A DNA stretch of 6,317 nt from an uncultured Victivallales bacterium (GTDB lineage: Bacteria > Verrucomicrobiota > Lentisphaeria > Oligosphaerales > JAFGRS01), in the NCBI GenBank assembly GCA_903834675.1, contig CAILKC010000051.1, forward strand, positions 1 through 6,317. Reading direction: 5' to 3'. Position numbers and translations under genes: made by a program. Shown here in pieces: positions 1 through 5,084 of this stretch; position 1 is the first letter of the stretch, and each line of letters opens with the position of its first letter. The notes under the pieces are model-generated. The model was not told the DNA's origin, made no database searches, and saw only the letters and a program-made list of their open reading frames with translations.

Positions 1-21
1 GAAGAGGCGCTGAGGGATTAC

Positions 22-34
22 ACCCCATCGGGGT
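22..34. repeat. Small perfect hairpin, possible end of a palindromic repeat
   Basis: ACCCC, a 3-base loop ATC, then GGGGT form a perfect 5-bp stem. The form (C4, three bases, G4) matches the two GCCCC/GGGGC hairpins inside the repeat at 1801-1982, so this may be the end of another copy that lies mostly outside the window. The similarity is only in stem design and is short enough to occur by chance in GC-rich DNA. Confidence 0.35.
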
Positions 35-220
35 TGAAGAGGCAGAGGCGAACCCGCGACTTCCGCGGCTGGGGGTACCGCCGCGAAACCGTAGCGATGG
101 GATGGCGGATCGAGATTGACATCGAACTCGGGACTGAATCGACGAAGGGGACTCGGACACGACAAACGTGACGGTTACCGGCCTTGTAGCGGTTACGTGG
201 CATTCCGCGGCACGGAAGAC

Positions 221-245
221 GATGTCGATACCGATACCGATACCG
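221..245. repeat. CGATAC hexamer microsatellite
   Basis: Three perfect consecutive CGATAC units plus CG occupy 226-245, preceded by a degenerate unit (GATGTC). The array is short and lies in a region without genes. It is most simply explained by replication slippage. No coding role is supported. Confidence 0.8.
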
Positions 246-321
246 CGCCCCCCTCGTCTCTCGACCCACCACGGCGGGCAGGCTCTCGACCCTCTGCGGT
301 TCTCATACCAGCAAACCCCTA

Positions 322-341
322 CGGAGCTGACTTGCGCCCCT
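322..341. repeat. Dispersed 20-base motif, copy 1
   Basis: The segment beginning CGGAGCTGACTTGCGCCCC matches 5060-5079 at 18 of 20 positions; the differences are G/A at the fifth base and T/C at the eleventh. Both copies lie in the plus-strand orientation in non-coding DNA, here 50 bases upstream of the antitoxin gene. The TGACYTGCGCCCC core is reminiscent of the terminal inverted repeats of some IS3-family elements, but no transposase is nearby, so this could be an IS-end relic, a protein-binding site or a genomic repeat. Confidence 0.45.
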
Positions 342-356
342 GGCTCTGGACGGCGT

Positions 357-383
357 TTGCCAATGATCTCTGGTCAGTATAAA
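357..383 (+). promoter_or_regulatory. Probable promoter of the toxin-antitoxin operon
   Basis: TTGCCA (357-362) resembles the -35 consensus and TATAAA (378-383) the -10 consensus, each at five of six bases. The 15-base spacer is shorter than ideal. Transcription would start at about 390-392, at or next to the antitoxin ATG, implying a leaderless message. The -10 lies inside the imperfect palindrome AGTATAAACT (376-385), a plausible operator for the ribbon-helix-helix antitoxin, since such antitoxins usually repress their own operon. The sigma-factor preference of this organism is unknown, so this is a consensus-based inference. Confidence 0.4.
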
Positions 384-391
384 CTATCGAC

Positions 392-628
392 ATGAAAGCT
401 ATACAGATAACCCTTGACGAAAGGCTGCTGACGCAGTTTGACGCCGACGAGCAGGTGCAGCGTCTCGGGCGGTCCGCGGTCCTGCGGCAGGTCGCGCTTG
501 AGTACATCGAAAAGCGTAAACGCCAGGCAGTTGCGGAACAGTATCGACGTGCCTATGCCGGGGCAGCAGGAGGGCTGGCGCCCGAGTTCGAGGGCTGGGA
601 GGGGCAAGGCGTATGGCCGAGCGAGTGA
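392..628 (+). CDS. Ribbon-helix-helix antitoxin of a MazF-type pair
   Basis: This 78-residue protein should be the labile antitoxin that neutralises the toxin encoded immediately downstream and represses the shared promoter. Residues 1-10 (MKAIQITLDE) form the beta-strand expected of a ribbon-helix-helix DNA-binding domain; residues about 11-20 and 27-43 (RSAVLRQVALEYIEKRK) are the two helices. The tail, with YRRAY at about 51-55 and ending EGVWP-like (GQGVWPSE), resembles the toxin-binding tails of RHH antitoxins paired with MazF toxins. The family is distinct from classical E. coli MazE, which has an AbrB fold, so no gene symbol is given. ATG 392 is the first start after an in-frame TAA at 380-382, and no Shine-Dalgarno sequence precedes it. 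Its last 16 bases overlap the toxin gene, which suggests translational coupling. Confidence 0.85.
   Translation: MKAIQITLDERLLTQFDADEQVQRLGRSAVLRQVALEYIEKRKRQAVAEQYRRAYAGAAGGLAPEFEGWEGQGVWPSE
598..604 (+). promoter_or_regulatory. Ribosome binding site of the toxin gene
   Basis: GGAGGGG lies inside the antitoxin coding sequence, 8 bases before the toxin ATG at 613. It fixes the toxin start and shows that the toxin has its own strong site, whereas the antitoxin has none. Confidence 0.7.
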
Positions 629-948
629 ACCGTGGCGACATCTGGCTGTACGAGTTCCAGGAACCGGACAAGCAACGGCCGGTGCTGGTGCTGACGCGCC
701 AAGAGGTTATCGGCCTGTTGCGCACGGTCATGGTGGCGCCGATCACGTCCACCATCCACGGGGCCCCGAGTGAAGTGATCGTGGGGGTTGGGGAAGGCCT
801 GAAACACGACTCGGCAGTGAATTTGGATCATGTTCAGACCGTGGCCAAGGCTCAGCTTCGGCGGCGTCTTGGCCAGGCTGGCTCGGAGACGATGCGCGCG
901 GTGTGCCGTGCCCTCGGCCTCGCGGCGGGGTGCTCCGCCGGGGATTGA
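613..948 (+). CDS. mazF: MazF/PemK-family toxin, probable mRNA endoribonuclease
   Basis: This 111-residue protein has the full length and motif order of the MazF/PemK/CcdB-fold toxins, most of which cleave single-stranded mRNA at short specific sequences and arrest growth when the antitoxin is degraded. Visible motifs are RGDIW (7-11), QRPVLVL (21-27, with the conserved arginine of the active-site region), TVMVAPITS (38-46, with the conserved Thr-Ser) and EGLKHDSAVNLDHVQTV (61-77), followed by a C-terminal helix around MRAVCRALGL. No conserved segment is missing, so the gene appears intact. It overlaps the antitoxin gene by 16 bases and is followed after 26 bases by a universal stress protein gene on the same strand. 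The cleavage specificity cannot be read from the sequence. The MazF family assignment is firm; activity is inferred. Confidence 0.92.
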   Translation: MAERVNRGDIWLYEFQEPDKQRPVLVLTRQEVIGLLRTVMVAPITSTIHGAPSEVIVGVGEGLKHDSAVNLDHVQTVAKAQLRRRLGQAGSETMRAVCRALGLAAGCSAGD

Positions 949-959
949 GACTTCAGCTC

Positions 960-967
960 AAGGAGAG
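960..967 (+). promoter_or_regulatory. Ribosome binding site of the stress protein gene
   Basis: AAGGAGAG ends 7 bases before ATG 975, with its GGAG core 9 bases before it. This decides the start: an upstream in-frame start at 903 would lie deep inside the toxin gene and would add 24 residues unlike the family. Confidence 0.8.
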
Positions 968-974
968 TACAGAG

Positions 975-1478
975 ATGATCAGCAATATCCTGGTCTTGAC
1001 CGCGTTTCAAGAGCGTTCACGCCGGGCCTTGGCGATGGCTGCCGAGGTTGCCCTGCGCTTTGAGGGCCGGGTGCATGTGCTGCACGTCATTGACGAGGAC
1101 TTGGTCGAGGTGATCTCGACGGCCATGGTGCCCACGACGGGTGACAGCGGCGTACTGGCGCCCGCGGGTTCGACGCTGCCGCCCAGCCTGGGGCAGCACT
1201 TGCAGTCGGCCGTGAATCTCGACCACGTCGCCAGCGGCCTGGTGGCTCGCGCCGAGCGCCACATGCGGGATTTCGTCGGCCAGCTTGACCCCCGCCTGCG
1301 GCTCTCGACCGAGGTCCGCATTGGCAAGCCCTACGAGGCCATCGTCGAAACGGTGGCCGCGCGGCAGATTGACTTCGTGATCATGGGGCGCAGCAACCGC
1401 GGGCTCAAAGAGTTCCTGCTGGGCTCGATTGCCGACAAGGTTGTGCGCACGGTCGCCTGCCCAGTCTGCCTGCTGTAG
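975..1478 (+). CDS. Universal stress protein (UspA family), atypical
   Basis: This 167-residue cytoplasmic protein has the Rossmann-like UspA fold. It begins with strand NILVLTAF and helix 1 (about 12-28), then GRVHVLHVID (31-40), and ends with QIDFVIMGRSNRGLKEFLLGSIADKVVRTVACPVCLL-type sequence at 131-167. Two ATP-binding features are altered. The usual Asp after strand 1 (as in PTDFSE) reads LTAFQE, with Ala. The glycine loop (G, two residues, G, about nine, G-S/T) reads GRSNRGLKEFLLGS, one residue short and with Asn at the second glycine. It may therefore not bind ATP. Residues about 41-86 form a long, Pro/Gly-rich insertion between strand 2 and the next helix, containing SAVNLDHV (78-85), which is identical to a MazF motif in the toxin upstream. 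The 26-base gap to the toxin and the strong ribosome binding site suggest co-transcription. USPs act in stress survival; this one's partner is unknown. Confidence 0.88.
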   Translation: MISNILVLTAFQERSRRALAMAAEVALRFEGRVHVLHVIDEDLVEVISTAMVPTTGDSGVLAPAGSTLPPSLGQHLQSAVNLDHVASGLVARAERHMRDFVGQLDPRLRLSTEVRIGKPYEAIVETVAARQIDFVIMGRSNRGLKEFLLGSIADKVVRTVACPVCLL

Positions 1479-1526
1479 CGCCGTTGCGGTTACAGTCTGC
1501 TGCAGATGCGGGATGCGGGAAAGGCT

Positions 1527-1800
1527 TCAGCAGATGATCGGGATGCCGGATGCCGCGAACCGCTCGTCGCCGGTCACTACGGTCAACGAGTACTTGGTGG
1601 CCGTCGCGATGATGAAGCGGTCCGCCGGAGAGTGGTGATGCCACGGCATGACGGTTGGCACCCACCAGAATGTCCGCCTCGAGCGGCGCAACCGTCAGAC
1701 CATAGGACTCGACCGCCCGTGAGAACCACTCCAGGGGCTCCAGGGGGAGATGCAACGCGCCTCTGGCGTGTTGCAGGCTGATCTCCCAGGCGCTGATGGT
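1527..1800 (-). pseudogene. VapC-type PIN-domain toxin remnant
   Basis: Reading leftwards from 1800, the minus strand gives TISAWEISLQ at the start and a VapC-like stretch up to ILVGANR near 1651. The homology then continues in another frame from 1649 as MPWHHHSPADRFIIATATK and on to VVTGDERFAASGIPIIC, with a stop at 1529-1527. One extra base at about 1650-1656 explains the shift. The WEI glutamate, the PADR aspartate and the TGD aspartate of PIN-domain ribonucleases are all present. The first 40 or so residues, including the LLDTH-type first catalytic aspartate, are absent. Upstream in the same frame there is a stop (1818-1816), and the sequence from 1801 is palindromic repeat. No VapB partner is visible. 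The gene is dead by truncation and frameshift. Its 3' end converges on the stress protein gene, 48 bases away. Confidence 0.8.
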
Positions 1801-1982
1801 CCGCCCCTTCAGGGCTCAAACCTCGGGGAGGACAGGGACCCAGGGCGTTGCCCTGGGCTGGTATGAAACGCCCCTTTGGGGCTGTATACCTCGGCCTGGG
1901 TCTGCTGCCTTGCTCACCCAGGGTAGGCCGGCGCAGCGGCCAACCCTGGGCTTGGGTACGCAGCCCCGTTGGGGCAGGATAC
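1801..1982. repeat. Palindrome-rich interspersed repeat element
   Basis: The element holds four strong dyads in an alternating order. Hairpin 1 is CCCAGGGC-GTT-GCCCTGGG at 1839-1857, a perfect 8-bp stem. Hairpin 2 is GCCCC-TTT-GGGGC at 1870-1882, enclosed by GGTAT/ATACC (1860-1864 and 1886-1890). Hairpin 3 has CCCAGGGT/ACCCTGGG (1917-1924 and 1943-1950) around GGCCG/CGGCC (1926-1930 and 1937-1941). Hairpin 4 is GCCCC-GTT-GGGGC at 1963-1975. Hairpins 1-2 and 3-4 are diverged copies of one module. A weaker CCC-TTCA-GGG dyad (1805-1814) sits at the left edge. Repeats of this style occur in PVC and other environmental bacterial genomes and are often mis-annotated as short proteins. No transposase and no obvious target duplication is visible. 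Confidence 0.75.
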
Positions 1983-2098
1983 GCAGTTGCACCTGAGTCG
2001 TTACACGCGCAACCTGATTGCCGTCTCGGGGAATACCGCGAACCCGCCCGGAACGGGCTGGGCTTCAAGGCCAGACGCGGGGTTCTGCAGGAGCCTCT
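1983..2098. other. Spacer between repeat and lyase gene
   Basis: I find no coding sequence, RNA gene or remnant of the missing VapC N-terminus in this spacer. Its one structured feature is the hairpin at 2046-2058. Confidence 0.5.
2046..2058 (-). terminator. Hairpin downstream of lyase gene, weak terminator candidate
   Basis: GCCCG-GAA-CGGGC is a perfect 5-bp stem with a 3-base loop, about 40 bases past the stop codon of the minus-strand lyase gene. No T-tract follows it on the minus strand, so intrinsic termination is doubtful. It may protect the 3' end of the message, or be part of the repeat-rich spacer. Confidence 0.3.
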
Positions 2099-5011
2099 CT
2101 ACTTCACCGGCACCAGCCGCAGCCAATCCAGGTTCAAGCCGCCATCGCGGTCCGCCAGCAGCGCCAGGGTGTGTGTACCGGCGCGCAGGTCAAGCAGCAG
2201 CGGTTTGCCTTGCAGCACCAGGTACAGCTCGCGCCAGTTGTCGGCGTCACTCGACCAGCCCCCCGTCGAGGGGAAGAGGCACGAGGCGTCGGCCGCGCCC
2301 ACCACCTGGCCGTCCAGCAGCACCTGGCGGGTCACCTCGCCCGTGGCCGCGTGGCAGGCGCGCACCTGCACCGCGTAGCGGCCGTCAGCCGCGACCGAGA
2401 AGGTCCACCCCAGCCGGTGTCCCTGCTTATCCCACAACTTGAAACCCTTACCCCCGGATGCCCCCGGCTTGTCGCATACCGTAACCGCGCCGCCGCTCTG
2501 CTCGCTAAAGGCTTCCGCCTCCACTGTGATCGCCCGCTCGGGAAGCGGCTCGAAGCCGGGCCCCTGCCGCGGCTCGACGTACACGCCCGGCAACTCGCTA
2601 GTCAACTCCGTCGGCCGCACCGTAAACCGCACCCGCGCCTCACGCACCGGCGCCGTGAACGTGATCCCCAGCCGCCGCGGCTGCGCCCGCCCCGCGTTCT
2701 CGATCTCCTCCAGCGCGTACTCCCAGGCGCCGCCTTCCGCCTCGACCGTAACCGCCAGCGCCCGCTGCGCATCGTAGACCAGCAGCCGGTCCGGAGCCTG
2801 CCTTTGCGCCCGCTCCAGGGTGATCAGAGCCGTGCCGAAACTCTGCGGCGTGCTGAACTTCACCCGATCCTCGATCACCATCACGCCCTCGGCCCGGCGA
2901 TTCTCGAAGCGGCGCTCGAGCTGCTCCAGTTCCGGCACGTCGTAGCAGGACTTCAAGCTCAGCACCAAGCGGTCCACCGCGTCGGTACACTCCGTGGCGA
3001 GGACCTCGCCGCGGGCCTGCGCCCCCGGGCTCTGCAGCTTGCCCGCCACCACCGGCACCGGATGGCCGTAGGAGTTCAGCACCTGGCTGACATAGCGGTC
3101 CTTGCTGAAGGTGCGCCGCGTGTAGACCTCGCCGCCGGGATCCAGCAGGTAGGCCTTCCCCCCGAGCGCGATGACATACGAGCCCACGTCGTTGTGGTTG
3201 TGGTGCTCGGCATTGTGTCCGCCCTTGAACGCCGCGCCGAACGCCGGCTTGGCCTCCGGCGCCGAGCGCGACACCAGTATGCCCGCCTGGGCGAACCAGG
3301 TGCGCAACGGCAGCGCCGTCGGCGTCCCGACCTCGGCCGTCGCCAGGGCGAAGGTGTCGGCGTCAAAGCCAAACACGCCGGCGTGAATCAGGCCGCCGAG
3401 CGGATCGCAGCGCACCGGCGTCGGCATGGCTTCCGGCAGATGACGATGAATCAGCGCCAGCGGCGCGAGCGCTGGCCGCGGGTTCACGCCGCAGTCCGCA
3501 AACGCCGGCGCCACCCCGGACTGGATCAGGAGGTTCTGCGGGAAGGCGCCGATGCGCACCAGCTTCGGGTTGTCGGCGAAGAGGTCGAGCTTGCCGCCGG
3601 TGGCCTTGAGCAGCAGGTCGCCCAGCATCATGAAGTGGCCAAAACCGTAGTCCCAGTACCCCATCCCCTCGCTGCAGTAACCGTCCTCGGTGAAGCCACT
3701 GATGAAGAACGGGTTCGAGAGCTCCATGGCAGCCAGGACCTCGGCCCGCTCGCGGCGGTCGGTATCAAGCGTCAGGGCAGTGCCCACCACCCCGGCCGTA
3801 CACACTGCATTCCAGTTGTTCGTGGTGCGCATCCACCAGTTGCCCCGCAGCTCGCCCGCCCGCACCGCCTGCAGATAGACATCCAGGACGCGCCGCCGAC
3901 ACTCGGCCCGCAGGCGCTCCCGGACCGCCGGCGCCAACCGCTCACCCAGCATCCAGTCCGCCGTGGCCAGCAGCCAGGCGCGCGCCGACGAGCCCAGGTC
4001 GATGTCGAGCCGCGTGCCCTTGAAGTTGCTCAGACTCGAGTCATGGGCCGGCATCGTCCAACTGCGCTCGTCGCACAAGGCCAGGATGTCGCGCTCGCTG
4101 GCGGCCAGGAAACGGCCCCGGTTCTCCAGGCACTCCGCCAGCACCAGGGCATTGATGCGAACGGGACGCAGGCCGTAGGGCCGCTCGTAGTTGCTGCGGT
4201 TACCCGTGCGGGAGAACTCCAGGTAGATCTCGTCGGGCGTCTCGGGTGGTGCGGTAGTCAGGTACGCTTCGGCCCGCGTGATCCAGCCCTTGGCCGAGGG
4301 CAGCTTCGCCAGCTCATCCCAGCGCCCGCGCTTGGCAATCGGGTCGCCCAGGCCGCAAGGGGCCTCGGGCAGCAGCGCCGCCAGCTCATCGATACGCTGG
4401 GCCGTCGCCAGGGGGAACTCATCGCCAGGGGTACGAACGCGGGTCGTCTGCACGGTCTTTGCCTCCTCTTCGGTTAGCTCCACTACGCTCAGATCATCCA
4501 GGTCGGACTGCACCACCGCCGCGTTGATCGAGTGCAGCCAGACGCACACCGTCGCAGCGTTCTCCGGCGCGCGCCCCACCAAGGTGTACTGAGCCCATTC
4601 GCGCACCGCCGGCAGGCCCAGGATGTTGTGGTTGCCAGCCGCATCGGTGTTCAGAGCGCGATTCTGAGCGTCGAAGAACTGCAGGTAAAGGCCCATGCCA
4701 CTGCCCTCCAGCGTGCGTCCCCACAGCCGCAGCGCATAGGCGCCGCCAGGACGAGCCGGGAGCGCCCCCGAGCGCAGGTTGCTGCCATTGGCCTTGTCCC
4801 GGTCCGTAATGCGCAGACCGGCCTTGCCCAGGTGCGCCGCCGCCGCAAGAACCTCGCACATGGGCGGCCGGGTGCCATCGGCCCAGCCCGCAAGCCCTTC
4901 CTCGAAACCAGGATTCGGCAGCGACAACACCGTCTCGGCCTGGGTCGTCAAGCCCGCCACCAGCCCGGCCACCGCCAGCCGGGGCAGAAACGCAGTCCAG
5001 CGAAGGCTCAT
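2099..5011 (-). CDS. Secreted heparinase II/III-family polysaccharide lyase with flanking carbohydrate-binding modules
   Basis: This 970-residue protein is probably an exported polysaccharide lyase that cleaves a uronic-acid-containing polymer by beta-elimination. Residues 1-25 are a signal peptide (MSLRWTAFLPRLAV, cleavage after TTQA). Residues about 30-178 form a beta-sandwich like CBM4/9 modules (NPGFEEGLAGW). Residues about 200-560 form an alpha/alpha-toroid with SWTMPAHD (317-324), TTNNWNAVC (396-404) and EGMGYWDYG (448-456). The heparinase II/III beta-sheet domain follows: HNAEHHNHNDVGSYV (599-613), LLDPGG with Asp 624, and NSYGHPVPV with His 650. These resemble the His/Asp/His metal-site and catalytic segments of heparinase II. 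Residues about 827-968 look like a CBM6/35 module (VEAEAFSEQSGG through LNLDWLRLVP). The start at 5011 is chosen for the signal peptide and GGAGGG site; a start at 5107 would overlap the upstream gene. The substrate cannot be assigned; heparin itself is unlikely in most habitats. Confidence 0.88.
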   Translation of the reverse strand: MSLRWTAFLPRLAVAGLVAGLTTQAETVLSLPNPGFEEGLAGWADGTRPPMCEVLAAAAHLGKAGLRITDRDKANGSNLRSGALPARPGGAYALRLWGRTLEGSGMGLYLQFFDAQNRALNTDAAGNHNILGLPAVREWAQYTLVGRAPENAATVCVWLHSINAAVVQSDLDDLSVVELTEEEAKTVQTTRVRTPGDEFPLATAQRIDELAALLPEAPCGLGDPIAKRGRWDELAKLPSAKGWITRAEAYLTTAPPETPDEIYLEFSRTGNRSNYERPYGLRPVRINALVLAECLENRGRFLAASERDILALCDERSWTMPAHDSSLSNFKGTRLDIDLGSSARAWLLATADWMLGERLAPAVRERLRAECRRRVLDVYLQAVRAGELRGNWWMRTTNNWNAVCTAGVVGTALTLDTDRRERAEVLAAMELSNPFFISGFTEDGYCSEGMGYWDYGFGHFMMLGDLLLKATGGKLDLFADNPKLVRIGAFPQNLLIQSGVAPAFADCGVNPRPALAPLALIHRHLPEAMPTPVRCDPLGGLIHAGVFGFDADTFALATAEVGTPTALPLRTWFAQAGILVSRSAPEAKPAFGAAFKGGHNAEHHNHNDVGSYVIALGGKAYLLDPGGEVYTRRTFSKDRYVSQVLNSYGHPVPVVAGKLQSPGAQARGEVLATECTDAVDRLVLSLKSCYDVPELEQLERRFENRRAEGVMVIEDRVKFSTPQSFGTALITLERAQRQAPDRLLVYDAQRALAVTVEAEGGAWEYALEEIENAGRAQPRRLGITFTAPVREARVRFTVRPTELTSELPGVYVEPRQGPGFEPLPERAITVEAEAFSEQSGGAVTVCDKPGASGGKGFKLWDKQGHRLGWTFSVAADGRYAVQVRACHAATGEVTRQVLLDGQVVGAADASCLFPSTGGWSSDADNWRELYLVLQGKPLLLDLRAGTHTLALLADRDGGLNLDWLRLVPVK

Positions 5012-5021
5012 ACCCGCACCA

Positions 5022-5027
5022 CCCTCC
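5022..5027 (-). promoter_or_regulatory. Ribosome binding site of the lyase gene
   Basis: On the minus strand GGAGGG lies 10 bases before ATG 5011. It supports the start that places a signal peptide at the protein's N-terminus, rather than the start at 5107. Confidence 0.65.
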
Positions 5028-5059
5028 ACGCGTTGATCCGCCCGAGTCGTCACCATCCG

Positions 5060-5079
5060 CGGAACTGACCTGCGCCCCT
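5060..5079. repeat. Dispersed 20-base motif, copy 2
   Basis: The segment beginning CGGAACTGACCTGCGCCCC matches 322-341 at 18 of 20 positions. It sits in the 73-base gap between the two minus-strand genes, just past the stop codon of the upstream one. The small GCGC-CCCTTC-GCGC dyad at 5072-5085 overlaps it. It could be an IS-end relic, a binding or processing site, or a genomic repeat unit. Confidence 0.45.
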
Positions 5080-5084
5080 TCGCG

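Larger units (their letters stand above)
1..391. other. Gene-poor region with short repeats
   Basis: I see no convincing coding gene on either strand. The open frames here are short, low-complexity and arginine/proline rich, and they read through a hexamer repeat as alternating dipeptides (for example DTDTDT or RYRYRY), which is typical of non-coding DNA. The region contains a small CCCC/GGGG hairpin at its left edge, the CGATAC repeat, one copy of a 20-base motif that recurs near 5060, and a probable promoter just before the antitoxin gene. A gene could end just left of the window, but nothing here shows it. Confidence 0.6.

Noticed and set aside
1473..1497. TGTA/TACA with CCG/CGG dyad over the end of the stress protein gene as a terminator
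   Set aside because: The stem is short and bulged and no T-tract follows.
1506..1554. Tandem heptamers (ATGCGGG twice, GGATGCC twice)
   Set aside because: Each is only two units. The second lies within the VapC remnant coding sequence and reads as ordinary codons.
1583..2068. Minus-strand open frame of 161 codons across the palindromic repeat
   Set aside because: It reads through the hairpins and into the VapC remnant in the wrong frame. Its periodic peptides (for example PTLGEQ, APKGR, QGNALG) are translations of the repeat.
2018..4477. Plus-strand open frame of 819 codons antisense to the lyase gene
   Set aside because: It is rich in Arg, Gln, His and Pro without any recognisable domain, runs opposite a gene with clear catalytic motifs and a signal peptide, and is explained by strong G/C third-position bias in the real gene.
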